Positions 1-10,013 of a stretch of 64,000 bases of DNA are shown here, piece by piece (within the stretch, counting starts at the first letter, position 1; each line of letters opens with the position of its first letter). Both the position numbers and the translations under genes were made by a program. A model generated the notes under the pieces. It was not told the origin of the DNA. It saw only the letters and a program-made list of their open reading frames with translations, and did not search any database. Source of the stretch: Acidilutibacter cellobiosedens (GTDB lineage Bacteria; Bacillota; Clostridia; Tissierellales; Acidilutibacteraceae); contig NZ_CP035282.1 in assembly GCF_004103715.1 (NCBI RefSeq), positions 2,966,673-3,030,672 of the forward strand, read 5' to 3'.

Positions 1-122
1 TTATTAATAAAAAATAATGAAATTATAAATACAAAAGTCAAAATTATCTTAACTCTCGGATCTAATTTATGAATTATGGTTTCTCCCGGAAAATATTGCC
101 CTATGGTTATATCTTTAAGCAT
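1..122 (-). CDS. ecfT: EcfT transmembrane subunit of ECF transporter, N-terminal part only
   Basis: The first 40 codons of a protein running off the window edge. The translation begins [20 protein letters not shown] and goes on with LDPRVKI before a hydrophobic segment. This matches the start of EcfT/CbiQ, the membrane scaffold that joins the two ATPases to vitamin-specific S components. Its ATG overlaps the end of the upstream ATPase gene by 8 bp, as usual in ecfA1-ecfA2-ecfT operons. Only the N-terminus and the first membrane segment can be seen, so the Ala-Arg coupling motifs cannot be checked. Identity rests on context plus the N-terminal motif. Confidence 0.85.
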   Translation of the reverse strand, partial: MLKDITIGQYFPGETIIHKLDPRVKIILTFVFIISLFFIN

Positions 123-978
123 TGCCATTACTCCTTAAATATTTTAATATTTCATCTTTAGCCTCTTCTACAGTAAGTATATCATCTCTCACTTTGTGAC
201 CTCTTCTTTTATATTCTCTCATGAAATAAGTAATTTGAGGAACTCCAAGCCCTAATCTCTCCAATTCTTCTACTTTAGTAAATATTTCTCTTGTACTTCC
301 TTCCATTACTACCTTGCCTTTATGCATAACAACTACTTTATTTGCTAATTTTGCAATATCTTCCATACTGTGAGATACTAATATAATGGTAATTTTTTCC
401 TTTCTGTAAAGTTCCTGTATTTCTCCCAATATTTCATCTCTTCCTCCTGGGTCCAAACCTGCTGTAGGCTCATCCAGTACAAGTACTTTAGGCTTCATGG
501 ATAAAATCCCCGCGATTGCTACTCTTCTTTTCTGTCCTCCACTCAGTTCAAAGGGCGATCTGTCTTTCAACTGCTTAAAATCAAGGCCTACCAGTTCCAT
601 AGACTCCCTTATCCTTCTGTCGATTTCACTTTCCTCTAATCCTAAATTAGCAGGTCCGAAAGCAATATCCTTATATACGGTTTCTTCAAAAATTTGATGC
701 TCCGGATACTGAAATACAAGGCCTACTTTTTGTCTTATTTTTTTTAAATCCGCCTCTTTAGAGGTAATATCTTCTCCATCTATAAATATTTTCCCCGAAG
801 TAGGCTTAATCAATCCGTTAAAATGCTGAACAAGGGTTGATTTTCCGGAACCTGTATGCCCAATAAGTCCGATAAAATCCCCCTCTTCAAATTCTAAATT
901 TATATTATCCAATGCTTTAATTTCAAAAGGATTCCCTTGATTATATATATAACTTAAATTTTCCGTTTTTATTATCAT
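115..978 (-). CDS. ecfA2: ECF transporter ATPase EcfA2 (EcfA')
   Basis: ATP-binding subunit of the energy-coupling factor module that powers uptake of vitamins and other micronutrients. The 287-residue protein has a Walker A motif GHTGSGKST near residue 41, a Q-loop VFQYPEHQ, the signature LSGGQKRR near 145, Walker [13 protein letters not shown] and a switch His in VSHSMED. The C-terminal extension ending in LRSNGNA is typical of this subunit. Its ATG overlaps the stop of ecfA1 (ATGA-type junction), so translation is probably coupled. It forms a heterodimer with the neighbouring EcfA1. The substrate cannot be told because S components are encoded elsewhere. Confidence 0.95.
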   Translation of the reverse strand: MIIKTENLSYIYNQGNPFEIKALDNINLEFEEGDFIGLIGHTGSGKSTLVQHFNGLIKPTSGKIFIDGEDITSKEADLKKIRQKVGLVFQYPEHQIFEETVYKDIAFGPANLGLEESEIDRRIRESMELVGLDFKQLKDRSPFELSGGQKRRVAIAGILSMKPKVLVLDEPTAGLDPGGRDEILGEIQELYRKEKITIILVSHSMEDIAKLANKVVVMHKGKVVMEGSTREIFTKVEELERLGLGVPQITYFMREYKRRGHKVRDDILTVEEAKDEILKYLRSNGNA

Positions 979-1805
979 AACGCTTCCACCAATTCTTCTA
1001 CAGTCAAAATATCCTTAGGAACATTTATTCCTTCCTGTCTTAATTCATATGCCAATTCCGTTACCTGAGGTACATCTAATCCGATCTTTTTAACTTTCTC
1101 AACTTCACTGAATATTTGCCTTGGGGTTCCATCCATTACAATATTTCCATCTTCCATTACTATTATTCTATCCGCTTCTACTGCTTCATCCATATAATGG
1201 GTTATCAATACTATAGTTTTATTTTCTGTTTTATTAAGTTTCTTAACAGTACTGATGACTTCTTTTCTCCCAATTGGATCAAGCATTGCTGTAGGTTCAT
1301 CTAAAATTATACATTCCGGATTCATTGCAAGGATACCTGCAATTGCAACTCTCTGTTTCTGTCCTCCTGACAGAAGATGAGGAGCATGCTTTTTATATTT
1401 ACTCATTTCTACCGTCTCTAAAGATTCGTCTACTCTTTTTCGTATTTCCTTTGGGGGAACTCCTTGATTTTCAGGTCCGAAGGCAACATCCTCTTCTACT
1501 ATTGTTGCTACTAATTGGTTATCAGGATTTTGAAAGACCATTCCCGCTGTTTGTCTGATATCCCAGACCTTACTTTCATCTCTGGTATCCATGCCATTTA
1601 CAAACACCCGTCCTGTTGTCGGTAGTAAAAGAGCATTCATCATCTTTGCAAGAGTAGATTTTCCTGAACCGTTATGTCCAAGTATGGCTAAAAATTCTCC
1701 TTTATATATATCCAAATCAACTCCCTTTAGCGCTTGAAATTTTTCCTCGTCATCTGATGTATATTCGTAAGTAACATCTTTCATTTCTATCATTATATTA
1801 GACAT
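975..1805 (-). CDS. ecfA1: ECF transporter ATPase EcfA1
   Basis: First ATPase of the ECF module, 276 residues. Walker [10 protein letters not shown] lies near residue 43, then Q-loop VFQNPDNQ, signature LLSGGQKQR, Walker [13 protein letters not shown] and switch His in ITHYMDE. The DNQ of the Q-loop and the TAMLDP box separate it from EcfA2, which has PEHQ and TAGLDP. The start has a GAGGG ribosome site 7 nt upstream. It follows rplQ, the usual position in Firmicutes, but a terminator lies between, so it probably has its own promoter; I could not fix that promoter with confidence. Confidence 0.95.
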   Translation of the reverse strand: MSNIMIEMKDVTYEYTSDDEEKFQALKGVDLDIYKGEFLAILGHNGSGKSTLAKMMNALLLPTTGRVFVNGMDTRDESKVWDIRQTAGMVFQNPDNQLVATIVEEDVAFGPENQGVPPKEIRKRVDESLETVEMSKYKKHAPHLLSGGQKQRVAIAGILAMNPECIILDEPTAMLDPIGRKEVISTVKKLNKTENKTIVLITHYMDEAVEADRIIVMEDGNIVMDGTPRQIFSEVEKVKKIGLDVPQVTELAYELRQEGINVPKDILTVEELVEAL

Positions 1806-1880
1806 TTTTATCCCTCATTTATATACAATTCCATTATTTAATAATAACACAAGGAAATCTCTAAATCAATCATAAAACCA

Positions 1881-1913
1881 CAAAAGGGACTAAGTTTTGA
1901 AAACTTAATCCCC
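1881..1913 (-). terminator. Terminator after rplQ
   Basis: On the minus strand a hairpin of the form GGGATTAAGTTT-loop-AAACTTAGTCCC is followed by TTTTGT. It starts a few bases after the rplQ stop and marks the end of the S10-spc-alpha ribosomal superoperon, separating it from the ECF genes. Confidence 0.8.
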
Positions 1914-1918
1914 CACTT

Positions 1919-2260
1919 TTATAGCAATTCTATTATAGCCATCTCTGCTCCGTCTCCATTTCGTGGCCCAATTCTTACTATCCTTGTATACCCTCCCTTT
2001 CTGTCGGAGTAATTAGGTGCAATTTCGTCAAAAAGTTTTTTAACTATATTTTCATTATATATATATGCTAAAGCTTGACGTCTTGCATGCAAATCTCCTC
2101 TTTTCCCAAGGGTAATCATTTTATCTGCCATTCTTTTTGTTTCTTTTGCTCTAGTAACTGTGGTCTCTATTTTACCATGTTCAAACAAGCTTGAAACTTG
2201 ATTTCTAAGCATTGCCTTTCTATGGGCAGTAGGACGACCAAGTTTTCTTAGTTCAGCCAT
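1919..2260 (-). CDS. rplQ: 50S ribosomal protein L17
   Basis: 113 residues, normal for the short bacterial L17. It contains the family core [16 protein letters not shown] near the N-terminus and the C-terminal [21 protein letters not shown]17 sits near the polypeptide exit tunnel of the large subunit. It is the last gene of the alpha operon, 24 bp after rpoA, and is followed by a terminator. The N-terminus MAELRKLG differs slightly from the common MAxYRKLG but remains in family range. Confidence 0.98.
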   Translation of the reverse strand: MAELRKLGRPTAHRKAMLRNQVSSLFEHGKIETTVTRAKETKRMADKMITLGKRGDLHARRQALAYIYNENIVKKLFDEIAPNYSDRKGGYTRIVRIGPRNGDGAEMAIIELL

Positions 2261-2284
2261 CTATTATCCCTCCTTCTTGCCTTG

Positions 2285-3232
2285 TTAATCATCATTCTTT
2301 CTGAGGGCTAAACCCAATTCGGATAATTTCCTTTGCACTTCTTCAAGGGATTTCTTGCCTAAGTTTCTAACCTTCATCATATCTTCTTCACTTTTCTGAG
2401 TTAATTCTTCCACGGTATTTATTCCTGCTCTCTTTAGGCAATTATAACTTCTAACAGATAAATCCAATTCTTCAACCGTCATTTCCAAAACTTTTTCTTT
2501 TTTATCTTCTTCTTTTTCTACCATTATTTCCACGTCATTTACATGCTCGGTAAGGCCAATAAATAGATTTAAATGTTCAGTAAGTATTTTAGCTCCCAAA
2601 GAAGTTGCTTCATCCGGCTTCATGGTACCATTAGTCCATACTTCTAATGTCAACTTATCATAATCCGTAATTTGACCTACTCTCGTATTTTCAACTTTAT
2701 AATTCACTTTACTAATCGGAGTAAAAATTGAATCTATGGGAATAACACCTATAGGCTGCCCTTCCTTTTTATTTTTTTCCGCTACTGTATATCCTCTTCC
2801 TTTAATCATTTCCAATTCCACATATAATTTTCCGTCTTGATTTACCGTAGCAATATGGAGATCCTTATTTACTATTTCAACATCAGGACCTGTAATTATA
2901 TCTCCTGCGGTAACTTCCTTAGGCCCTTCAACTTCAATTTTCAACATAACCGGTTCATCGGAATACATCTTCGCCGCAATGCCCTTTATATTAAGTATAA
3001 TTTCAGGGACATCTTCCAACACTCCCGGAATAGTAGTAAACTCGTGTAAAACTCCTTGAATTTTTATAGAAGATATGGCAGCACCAGGTAACGAGGAAAG
3101 CAATACCCTCCTCAAAGAATTCCCCAATGTCGTACCGTATCCTCTTTCCAAAGGTTCCACAACAAATTTTCCATAGGTATTGTCTTCACTCATTTCAACT
3201 ATTTCAATTTTAGGTTTTTCAATTTCCAACAT
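2285..3232 (-). CDS. rpoA: RNA polymerase alpha subunit
   Basis: 315 residues. The N-terminal dimerisation and assembly domain covers about residues 1-230 with the characteristic [21 protein letters not shown] linker rich in Glu and Lys (about 235-250) leads to the C-terminal domain, with [16 protein letters not shown] and the helix-hairpin-helix [12 protein letters not shown] that binds UP elements and activators. It lies between rpsD and rplQ, the standard alpha-operon order. Both domains are full length and no residue looks abnormal. Confidence 0.99.
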   Translation of the reverse strand: MLEIEKPKIEIVEMSEDNTYGKFVVEPLERGYGTTLGNSLRRVLLSSLPGAAISSIKIQGVLHEFTTIPGVLEDVPEIILNIKGIAAKMYSDEPVMLKIEVEGPKEVTAGDIITGPDVEIVNKDLHIATVNQDGKLYVELEMIKGRGYTVAEKNKKEGQPIGVIPIDSIFTPISKVNYKVENTRVGQITDYDKLTLEVWTNGTMKPDEATSLGAKILTEHLNLFIGLTEHVNDVEIMVEKEEDKKEKVLEMTVEELDLSVRSYNCLKRAGINTVEELTQKSEEDMMKVRNLGKKSLEEVQRKLSELGLALRKNDD

Positions 3233-3291
3233 TCTAACCCTCCTTTAAATTAAATATTTTATTACTACGAGGGTAACTGATTCTTAAAATA

Positions 3292-3915
3292 TTACTTAGA
3301 ATATAACTCAACTATTAAATGCTCTTCTATAGGCAAATCTATGTCTTCTCTTGTCGGCTCGGAGACTACTCTACCCTTTAAATTTTCTAAGTCTATTTCA
3401 ATCCATCTGACTGTTGTTCCTCTGTGATTTTCTACAAGATCTTTAAATTTGGTAATACTCTTGCTTTTTTGTTTTACTTCTATTTGATCTCCCACTTTTA
3501 CTATATAAGATGGAATATCGACTTTTCTTCCATTCACTGTGAAATGGCCATGCATTACCAATTGTCTGGCTTCTGCCCTTGATGATGCAAATCCCATTCT
3601 GAATACTACATTGTCAAGTCTTAATTCCAATATCTTTAACAAATTTTCTCCTGTTATCCCTTTCATCTTATCCGCCATAGAAAAATATCTTCGCATTTGG
3701 GATTCCTGAATTCCATAATATCTACGAACTTTTTGTTTTTCTCTTAATTGAACTCCATATTCAGTCAATTTCTTTCTCGATTGACCATGTTGACCGGGAG
3801 CATATCTTCCCTTTGCTATTTGACATTTATCCGTATAACATTTATCTCCCTTTAAATAGAGCTTCTGTCCTTCTCTACGGCATAATCTACAAACAGCACC
3901 AGTATATCTTGCCAT
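3292..3915 (-). CDS. rpsD: 30S ribosomal protein S4
   Basis: 207 residues. Unlike many Bacillus S4 proteins it carries a Zn-type N-terminus: [18 protein letters not shown] followed by YTDKC, giving four cysteines. The S4 RNA-binding domain follows at about 95-160 with [23 protein letters not shown]4 nucleates 30S assembly. Here rpsD is inside the alpha operon (rpsM-rpsK-rpsD-rpoA-rplQ), as in Clostridia, rather than unlinked as in B. subtilis. S4 is a known translational autoregulator; no obvious pseudoknot was resolved by eye. Confidence 0.98.
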   Translation of the reverse strand: MARYTGAVCRLCRREGQKLYLKGDKCYTDKCQIAKGRYAPGQHGQSRKKLTEYGVQLREKQKVRRYYGIQESQMRRYFSMADKMKGITGENLLKILELRLDNVVFRMGFASSRAEARQLVMHGHFTVNGRKVDIPSYIVKVGDQIEVKQKSKSITKFKDLVENHRGTTVRWIEIDLENLKGRVVSEPTREDIDLPIEEHLIVELYSK

Positions 3916-3934
3916 TCATTAAACACCTCCTATA

Positions 3935-4333
3935 TTATACTCTTCTGCGTTTTGGTGGTCTACAGCCATTATGTGGTATAGGCGTAACATCTTTTATTAG
4001 ACTGACCTCTAACCCAGCAGCTTGCAATGATCTTATTGCAGCTTCTCTGCCGGCACCAGGTCCTTTAACATAAACTTCTACAGACTTCAGTCCATGTTCC
4101 ATTGCTTTTTTCGCTGCTTCTTCGGCAGCCTGTTGTGCTGCGAAAGGAGTCGACTTTCTTGAGCCCCTGAAGCCTAATTGTCCTGCACTGGCCCATGATA
4201 ATACATTTCCTTGAGTATCGCTTAAAGTAACTATCGTATTATTAAAGGTTGACTGAATATGGGCTTGACCTCTTTCTATATTTTTACGTTCTCTTCTCTT
4301 AACACGAGTTTTAACACCTTTTTTTCCTGCCAA
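3935..4333 (-). CDS. rpsK: 30S ribosomal protein S11
   Basis: 132 residues, normal length. Family motifs include [44 protein letters not shown] and the C-terminal [17 protein letters not shown]11 forms part of the platform of the 30S subunit and contacts the mRNA exit region. It lies 19 bp after rpsM and 20 bp before rpsD, with a strong AGGAGG site before the ATG. Confidence 0.99.
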   Translation of the reverse strand: MAGKKGVKTRVKRRERKNIERGQAHIQSTFNNTIVTLSDTQGNVLSWASAGQLGFRGSRKSTPFAAQQAAEEAAKKAMEHGLKSVEVYVKGPGAGREAAIRSLQAAGLEVSLIKDVTPIPHNGCRPPKRRRV

Positions 4334-4351
4334 ATTAAATCCCTCCTTTAC

Positions 4352-4720
4352 CTACTTCTTACCTTTCTTTCCTGAAACTTTACTTGGACCTTTTCTTGTT
4401 CTGGCATTAGTCTTAGTTCTCTGGCCTCTTGTTGGTAAACCTTTTTTATGACGGATTCCTCTATAACAATTAATCTCTTTCAATCTTTTAATATTTAAAG
4501 CTACTTCTCTTCTTAAATCACCTTCAACATGATAAGAGTCTATTATACTTCTTAAGGAAGCAATTTCAGATTCAGTCAGATCTTTAACTCTGGTATCGGG
4601 ATTAATTGCAGCTTTTTTCAATATTTCATTTGACCTTGGCCTTCCGATTCCATATATATAAGTCAAACCAATTTCTACTCTCTTATCTCTTGGTAAGTCA
4701 ATACCGGCAATTCTCGCCAT
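4352..4720 (-). CDS. rpsM: 30S ribosomal protein S13
   Basis: 122 residues starting [18 protein letters not shown] four codons upstream is in frame but overlaps the AGGAGG ribosome site, so the ATG with 11-nt spacing is preferred. Motifs: [14 protein letters not shown] (helix-turn-helix region), [24 protein letters not shown] and a basic tail ending SGKKGKK that reaches the decoding-site tRNAs. S13 is in the 30S head. It follows rpmJ in the order infA-rpmJ-rpsM. Confidence 0.98.
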   Translation of the reverse strand: MARIAGIDLPRDKRVEIGLTYIYGIGRPRSNEILKKAAINPDTRVKDLTESEIASLRSIIDSYHVEGDLRREVALNIKRLKEINCYRGIRHKKGLPTRGQRTKTNARTRKGPSKVSGKKGKK

Positions 4721-4765
4721 TGATGTTTGCACCTCCTAAAAATTACTTGTTACTACAAAATTAAA

Positions 4766-4879
4766 TTAACCTTGTCTTTGCTTATGTTTCGGGTTTTCAC
4801 AAATCACCATTACTTTCCCTTTTCTTTTAATTATCTTACACTTTTCGCACATCTTCTTAACAGATGGTCTAACTTTCAT
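4766..4879 (-). CDS. rpmJ: 50S ribosomal protein L36
   Basis: A 37-codon gene. The translation is [14 protein letters not shown] then [23 protein letters not shown]. The zinc ligands are Cys11, Cys14, Cys27 and His32, so this is the zinc-binding (C+) form. It sits between infA and rpsM, the standard place, with an AGGAGG site before the ATG. Only the C+ form was seen in this window. Confidence 0.97.
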   Translation of the reverse strand: MKVRPSVKKMCEKCKIIKRKGKVMVICENPKHKQRQG

Positions 4880-4895
4880 CTAAATCCCTCCTAAA

Positions 4896-5114
4896 CTACT
4901 TATTACGCCATGTAATCCTACCTCTTGTCAAATCATATGGTGATAATTCGATAGTTACTTTATCTCCCGGAAGTATCTTAATATAATTCATCCTCAACTT
5001 TCCTGAAATATGAGCAAGTATTTCATGCCCATTTTCTAATTTTACCCTAAAAATAGCATTTGGTAAAGCATCTACTACAATACCTTCTACTTCAACAACA
5101 TCTTTCTTTGACAT
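4896..5114 (-). CDS. infA: Translation initiation factor IF-1
   Basis: 72 residues, the exact usual length. The OB-fold motifs [21 protein letters not shown], split here as VEGIVVDAL and [13 protein letters not shown], and GRITWRNK at the end are characteristic. IF-1 binds the A site of the 30S subunit during initiation and stimulates IF-2 and IF-3. It lies directly before rpmJ. The gene upstream is a KOW protein rather than map, which is odd for this operon. Confidence 0.99.
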   Translation of the reverse strand: MSKKDVVEVEGIVVDALPNAIFRVKLENGHEILAHISGKLRMNYIKILPGDKVTIELSPYDLTRGRITWRNK

Positions 5115-5144
5115 GCACTTATCGAACCTCCTGTCGAAATAAAT

Positions 5145-5426
5145 TTACAACATTTTCTTGAAAGGTTCTAGCAATTTTCTAACATAAGCATTATTAATCT
5201 TTTCGCCGTTTTTTATCTTATCCTGAAATTCTATAAATACAGTATTATATATTATTAGATGATTAATTTTTTTCTTCTTGGGATTACTTATCTTCCTCAT
5301 TTCTCCATCAACAATATAAACGTACTTATAATCAATTATGCCCAATATTAGAAATATATTACCTTTGTCTCGACCAGCTCCAGACTTAACCACTTGACCA
5401 ATGGCTATGTCGCCAGTTCCCTCCAT
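5145..5426 (-). CDS. KOW domain RNA-binding protein, ribosomal L14e/L27e-like
   Basis: 93 residues starting MEGTGDIAIGQVVKSGAGRD. I chose this ATG because GGAGAGG lies 8 nt before it; the longer in-frame form adds 20 residues with no ribosome site. The N-terminal 50 residues form a KOW/SH3-like fold (GQVVKSGAGRDKGNIFLIL), followed by a lysine-rich turn NPKKKK and a short helical tail. Clostridia commonly carry such a protein between map and infA in the spc operon. Here map itself is absent and this gene follows adk directly. Its exact role is unknown; RNA or ribosome binding is inferred from the fold and context. Confidence 0.85.
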   Translation of the reverse strand: MEGTGDIAIGQVVKSGAGRDKGNIFLILGIIDYKYVYIVDGEMRKISNPKKKKINHLIIYNTVFIEFQDKIKNGEKINNAYVRKLLEPFKKML

Positions 5427-5502
5427 TAAATTCACCTCTCCGTGCTTATAGCCGACAATTAAGGGCTGCCGACCAAAAAGAAACATAATTATTTCTATAT
5501 CT

Positions 5503-6144
5503 CTATTTCAAAGAATTCATAATATCTTGGGAAACCTCATCTATACTCTTATTGCCATCAATGTTTAAAAGAAGTCCTTTATCAAAATAGTATTTAATAA
5601 GGGGTTTTGTTTGTTTCAAATAAACTTCTATTCTTTTTTCTACCACTTCTTCTGTATCATCATTTCTTTGAAAAAGCTCTCCATTGCATTTATCACATTT
5701 GCCTTTTACCTTAGGAGGGTTAAATTCAATATGATAGGCAGTTCCGCAATTTTTACAAATTCTTCTCCCCACAGCTCTTCTTATCAATTCCCCTTTATCT
5801 ACATCTATATTTATCACTTTGTCTAGCTTTTGTTTTAAATTTTTAAGCTCTATTTCTAAAGAATCGGCTTGACTTACTGTTCGAGGAAATCCGTCCAAGA
5901 GAAATCCTTCCTTACAATCCTCTTTAATAAGTCTGTCTTTTATAATCGAAACCATCAATTCATCTGGTACGAGTAATCCTTTATCCATATATGACTTTGC
6001 CTTTTCTCCCAACTGAGTTTTTTCTTTAATATTTGCTCTAAGTATATCTCCCGTTGATATATGGGGAATATTATATTTATAGCAAATATAATCTGCTTGA
6101 GTACCCTTTCCGGCCCCGGGAGGTCCCAATAATATTAATCTCAA
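5503..6144 (-). CDS. adk: Adenylate kinase
   Basis: Converts AMP and ATP to two ADP. With the preferred TTG start the protein is 213 residues beginning MRLILLGPPGAGKGTQADYI; the ATG nine bases upstream abuts the AGGGG ribosome site and is unlikely. Motifs: P-loop GPPGAGKGT, AMP-binding DGFPRTVSQAD, and a zinc-binding LID with CKNCGTAYH and CDKCNGEL, the Gram-positive form with four cysteines. It lies between secY and the KOW protein in the spc operon. Confidence 0.98.
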   Translation of the reverse strand: MRLILLGPPGAGKGTQADYICYKYNIPHISTGDILRANIKEKTQLGEKAKSYMDKGLLVPDELMVSIIKDRLIKEDCKEGFLLDGFPRTVSQADSLEIELKNLKQKLDKVINIDVDKGELIRRAVGRRICKNCGTAYHIEFNPPKVKGKCDKCNGELFQRNDDTEEVVEKRIEVYLKQTKPLIKYYFDKGLLLNIDGNKSIDEVSQDIMNSLK

Positions 6145-6161
6145 TAAAATCATCCCCTAAA

Positions 6162-7436
6162 TTATTTTAAGAAACCTTTATAGTGTCTCATCAACATTTG
6201 AGATTCTATTTGCTTAACTGTTTCGAGGGCAACTCCCACAACGATAATTAATGCTGTTCCTCCAAAATTAATGTTTAACTTAAATATAGAAGAAAGTACA
6301 ATTGGAAGAGATGCTATTAATGCTAAAGATATAGCTCCCACAAATGTTATTCTTGAAATAACCTTATTTAGATATTCTACCGTTGGTCTTCCTGGCCTTA
6401 TTCCCGGTATAAATCCACCATATTGTTGTAAATTCTTTGAATACTCTACAGTATTAAATTGAATCGCAGTATAGAAATAAGTGAAAAATATAATCAGTAA
6501 AGCATTCAATATCGTATATATCCATGTTCCAGCAGTTCCACTTACGGTTAGATACTTAGTTATCCATGCCGCTGCTTTCCCTTTGAAAAATAACGATAAT
6601 GTTTGAGGAAAAGCAAGTAATGATGTGGAGAATATTACCGGTATAACTCCTGCCATTGAAACTTTAATTGGTATGTGCGTACTTTGTCCGCCATACATCT
6701 TTCTCCCTACAACTCTCTTTGCATATTGTACCGGTATTTTTCTTTCTCCTTCTTGCAATGCAACTACTATTGCAATTATCGCTAAAGCAAATACTAAAAA
6801 TAATATCAAACCAATGACATTAAGAGTTCCTGCTTTGTATGCTTCATAAGTTCCTAATATTTGAGCGGGTAATCTGGAAATAATACCTATAAATATTATT
6901 AGAGATATTCCATTTCCTATACCATTTGAAGTAATTAAATCTCCTATCCACATCAAAAGAGATGTTCCGGCCGTCAGAGTAGTAACTACCACAGTTATAG
7001 ACAAGAAGCTCGTCGAAATTAACGCTTTATTGAAAAATCCAATAGCCATAGCTATAGACTGTATCAAAGACAATACTATGGTAGTATATTTGGTCCACTT
7101 GGCCATCTTCTTTCTTCCTTCTTCCCCCTCTTTAGCAACCTCCTCTAATCGCGGTATTGCTATAGTCAATAATTGAATAATTATAGATGCTGTTACATAA
7201 GGATAAATGTTTAGAGCAAATATACTGAAATTACTAAAAGTTCCTCCAGCCATTAGATCTAAAAATTGTAGCACTCCACCTTGCGACATCTGAAATATTT
7301 GCTTTATTACATCTTTATTTATAAAAGGAACTGGAATAAAGGAACCTAATCTAAAAACTAAAAGCATCCATAAAGTAAATATTATTTTCTTCCTAATGTC
7401 TGGAATTCTCCAAGCATTCCTTAAAGTTTTAAGCAT
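6162..7436 (-). CDS. secY: Preprotein translocase subunit SecY
   Basis: 424 residues with about ten membrane segments; the central pore of the Sec channel. Diagnostic stretches are the N-terminal LRNAWRIPDIRKKIIFT, plug-region QFLDLMAGGTFSNFSIFALN, GERKIPVQYAKRVVGRKMYGG in the cytoplasmic loop, and FIPGIRPGRPT before TM9. Partner SecE is encoded at about 32.4 kb. Its ATG follows the rplO stop directly, so translational coupling is likely. Confidence 0.99.
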   Translation of the reverse strand: MLKTLRNAWRIPDIRKKIIFTLWMLLVFRLGSFIPVPFINKDVIKQIFQMSQGGVLQFLDLMAGGTFSNFSIFALNIYPYVTASIIIQLLTIAIPRLEEVAKEGEEGRKKMAKWTKYTTIVLSLIQSIAMAIGFFNKALISTSFLSITVVVTTLTAGTSLLMWIGDLITSNGIGNGISLIIFIGIISRLPAQILGTYEAYKAGTLNVIGLILFLVFALAIIAIVVALQEGERKIPVQYAKRVVGRKMYGGQSTHIPIKVSMAGVIPVIFSTSLLAFPQTLSLFFKGKAAAWITKYLTVSGTAGTWIYTILNALLIIFFTYFYTAIQFNTVEYSKNLQQYGGFIPGIRPGRPTVEYLNKVISRITFVGAISLALIASLPIVLSSIFKLNINFGGTALIIVVGVALETVKQIESQMLMRHYKGFLK

Positions 7437-7886
7437 CTATATCACCTCTACCTTTCCCCCTGCGGCCTCAATTTTCTCAGCAGCGGTTTTACTAAATTTA
7501 TGTGCTTTAACAGTAAGTTTCTTATTTAAATCTCCATTACCTAATATTTTTACTCCATCTTTAGCCTTTCCATTCTTTACAATTCCTTCCGAAATCAAAA
7601 CTTCAGGCGTTACAACTGCTCCATCTTCAAATCTGTTTAATATCTCAATATTTATTTCTGCATATTCCTTTGCAAATATATTCGTAAAGCCTCTCTTTGG
7701 AAGTCTCCTGTACAAAGGCATCTGTCCGCCTTCAAACCCTGGCCTTGTTCCTCCACCTGAACGTGAATTTTGTCCTTTATGACCTCTGGTTGAAGTTTTT
7801 CCATGTCCCGAACCGGTACCTCTACCAACTCTTTTAGGTTTCTGACTTCCTCCCCCTTCATTGGGTCTTAAATCATGAAGTTTCAT
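7437..7886 (-). CDS. rplO: 50S ribosomal protein L15
   Basis: 149 residues. The N-terminus is [20 protein letters not shown] then [19 protein letters not shown], the extended glycine- and arginine-rich arm that threads into 23S r[23 protein letters not shown] follows and a globular C-terminus ends [10 protein letters not shown] late-assembly large-subunit protein. It stands between rpmD and secY, as in nearly all bacteria. Confidence 0.99.
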   Translation of the reverse strand: MKLHDLRPNEGGGSQKPKRVGRGTGSGHGKTSTRGHKGQNSRSGGGTRPGFEGGQMPLYRRLPKRGFTNIFAKEYAEINIEILNRFEDGAVVTPEVLISEGIVKNGKAKDGVKILGNGDLNKKLTVKAHKFSKTAAEKIEAAGGKVEVI

Positions 7887-7912
7887 AGGTACACCTCCTC
7901 TTTTCTTCCGAA

Positions 7913-8089
7913 TTAATCTATAATCTTAACCATATAATCAACTTGATGTATCATACCTCTGATTTGAGGGGTATCTTCCTTTTCAACTACTTGACCGATT
8001 TTTTTGAGGCCAAGAGCTTGAATCGTCTTCCTGTGTAATTCCGGTGTGCCGATTTTGCTTTTAACCAATTTAATTTTTATCTTAGCCAT
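7913..8089 (-). CDS. rpmD: 50S ribosomal protein L30
   Basis: 58 codons translating as [20 protein letters not shown] and continuing [13 protein letters not shown] to the end DYMVKIID. This matches the short bacterial L30 with its ferredoxin-like fold. It lies 14 bp after rpsE and 27 bp before rplO. The start follows a purine-rich GGGGG ribosome site. Confidence 0.97.
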   Translation of the reverse strand: MAKIKIKLVKSKIGTPELHRKTIQALGLKKIGQVVEKEDTPQIRGMIHQVDYMVKIID

Positions 8090-8103
8090 ATCTTCATTCC
8101 CCC

Positions 8104-8610
8104 CTAACCTAGTATTTCTTCTACAGTCTTTCCTCTAAGCTTAGCTACTTTTTCTACCTTTTTAAGATTCATTAATGCATTAAATGTTGCATTTACTACA
8201 TTTCTCGGATTACTTGATCCTAAAGATTTAGTCCTAATATCTTTTATGCCTGCCAGTTCACACACGGCACGAACTGCTCCGCCTGCTATAACTCCGGCTC
8301 CTTCCTGGGATGGTTTTAAAAGAACTCTTCCTGCTCCAAACTCCCCTACAATCTCATGAGGAATAGTAGTCCCTACTATGGGAACTTCAATTATATGTTT
8401 ATGAGCATCCTGAATAGCCTTTCTAATAGCTTCCGGTACTTCCAAAGCTTTTGCCATTCCAACGCCTACATGACCATTTTCATCTCCAACCACAACTAAT
8501 GCACTAAATCTAAAGTTTCTACCACCTTTAACTACTTTGGTTACACGATTGATGCTTACTACTCTTTCCTTTAGATCTAATTCTTTAGGATCTATAAATG
8601 AACGCTCCAT
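8104..8610 (-). CDS. rpsE: 30S ribosomal protein S5
   Basis: 168 residues. The N-terminal double-stranded-RNA-binding-like domain has [20 protein letters not shown] and [20 protein letters not shown]. The second domain has [21 protein letters not shown] and [12 protein letters not shown]5 lines the mRNA entry tunnel and influences fidelity; the spectinomycin loop (VVKGGRNF) looks unaltered. Position between rplR and rpmD is standard. Confidence 0.99.
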   Translation of the reverse strand: MERSFIDPKELDLKERVVSINRVTKVVKGGRNFRFSALVVVGDENGHVGVGMAKALEVPEAIRKAIQDAHKHIIEVPIVGTTIPHEIVGEFGAGRVLLKPSQEGAGVIAGGAVRAVCELAGIKDIRTKSLGSSNPRNVVNATFNALMNLKKVEKVAKLRGKTVEEILG

Positions 8611-8627
8611 TTATTCCCCTCCTTTTC

Positions 8628-9005
8628 TTAAAATTTAAGCCCTGATTCTCTTGCTCCATCAGCAAGTTCCTTTACTCTTCCATGATATACATATCCGCCT
8701 CTATCGAAAACTACTTGATCTATTCCTTTTTCCACTGCCTTTTTACCTATTAATTTTCCGACAAACTTTGCAGCTTCTTTATTGCCTGTTGAATTTAATT
8801 TATCCTTTACTTCCTTATCAAGGGTTGAAGCGGATACAATTGTTATTCCCTTTGTATCATCTATTATTTGAGCATATATATTATTTAAACTTCTATATAT
8901 ATTCAATCTTGGCTTTTCAGGAGTTCCATCTACTTTTTGTCTGATTCTCATATGTCTTTTTTGTCTTTGTTCATTTCTCTTTATTTTCTTAAACACTTTA
9001 ATCAC
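8628..9005 (-). CDS. rplR: 50S ribosomal protein L18
   Basis: 125 residues. Basic N-terminus with [20 protein letters not shown], followed by [14 protein letters not shown] and the C-terminal [21 protein letters not shown]18 binds 5S rRNA with L5 and L25 in the central protuberance. It lies between rplF and rpsE with 6-bp and 17-bp gaps. Confidence 0.99.
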   Translation of the reverse strand: MIKVFKKIKRNEQRQKRHMRIRQKVDGTPEKPRLNIYRSLNNIYAQIIDDTKGITIVSASTLDKEVKDKLNSTGNKEAAKFVGKLIGKKAVEKGIDQVVFDRGGYVYHGRVKELADGARESGLKF

Positions 9006-9011
9006 TCCCTC

Positions 9012-9551
9012 CTACTTACCAGTCTTGCCAACTTTTCTTCTGACAACTTCCCCGGAGTACCTTATTCCTTTTCCTTTGTATGGTTCAGGTGCTCTTAGAA
9101 ATCTAATATTAGCAGCATAATTTCCAACTCTTTGTTTATCAATCCCTTTAACTATAATCCTATTCGGTTGTGGTACTTCCGTCTCAATTCCTTCAGGATC
9201 CTCAATTTCTACAGGATGAGAAAATCCCAAGTTAAGGGAAAGTTTCTTACCTTGTTTTTGTGCACGGTATCCTGTTCCTTCGATTTCTAAGGTTTTTGAA
9301 TATCCATTTAAAACTCCTTCAATCATATTTGCTATTAATGTCCTGGTAAGGCCATGCAAAGATTTATGTTTTTTTGAATCCGAAGGTCTGCTAACTATAA
9401 TAACCGAATCTTCTATTTTAATATCCATTTCAGTACTTAATTGAAAATTTAAACTACCCTTAGGTCCTTTTACTTGCGCATAATTTTTATCATCTATCTT
9501 AACTTCAACTCCGTCTGGAATCGTTATTGGTTTTCGCCCTATTCTTGACAT
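9012..9551 (-). CDS. rplF: 50S ribosomal protein L6
   Basis: 179 residues, two copies of the L6 fold. Motifs: [15 protein letters not shown] at the start, [27 protein letters not shown], and the C-terminal signature [20 protein letters not shown]6 lies near the sarcin-ricin loop and factor-binding site. The gene lies between rpsH and rplR. Confidence 0.99.
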   Translation of the reverse strand: MSRIGRKPITIPDGVEVKIDDKNYAQVKGPKGSLNFQLSTEMDIKIEDSVIIVSRPSDSKKHKSLHGLTRTLIANMIEGVLNGYSKTLEIEGTGYRAQKQGKKLSLNLGFSHPVEIEDPEGIETEVPQPNRIIVKGIDKQRVGNYAANIRFLRAPEPYKGKGIRYSGEVVRRKVGKTGK

Positions 9552-9587
9552 GAGTGCACCTCCTGTTCCTTTAATATCACCAAAAGT

Positions 9588-9983
9588 CTACCATACATAA
9601 CAGATTACTTCCCCACCAATACCGCTTTTTCTGGCATTCTTGTCAGTCATAATTCCCTTTGATGTAGAAAGTATTGCTATTCCTAATCCACCCAAAACTT
9701 TCGGTATTTCAGTATTATCTACATACACCCTAAGACCTGGCTTCGAAATTCTCTTTATCCCGCTAATAACTTTTTGATTGTCCTTTTCATATTTAAATTG
9801 GATTCTTATTATCCCTTGTTTTCCGTCATCGATTACATCAAATCCTTTGATAAAACCTTCATTAAGTAAAATTTTAGCTATTTCTTTCTTTATATTCGAT
9901 GCAGGCACATCCACAGTTTCATGCTTTGCATTATTACCATTTCTAATTCTGGTCAGCATATCTGCAATTGGATCAGTCATCAT
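9588..9983 (-). CDS. rpsH: 30S ribosomal protein S8
   Basis: 131 residues starting [17 protein letters not shown]. Two ATGs are adjacent; the first has better spacing (9 nt) from AAGGAGG. The C-terminal core [20 protein letters not shown] and EVICYVW is diagnostic. S8 binds the central domain of 16S rRNA and in some bacteria represses the spc operon by binding mRNA near rplE; no such site was resolved here by eye. Confidence 0.99.
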   Translation of the reverse strand: MMTDPIADMLTRIRNGNNAKHETVDVPASNIKKEIAKILLNEGFIKGFDVIDDGKQGIIRIQFKYEKDNQKVISGIKRISKPGLRVYVDNTEIPKVLGGLGIAILSTSKGIMTDKNARKSGIGGEVICYVW

Positions 9984-10013
9984 ATTTAGCTACCTCCTTT
10001 CATAACTTTCCTA

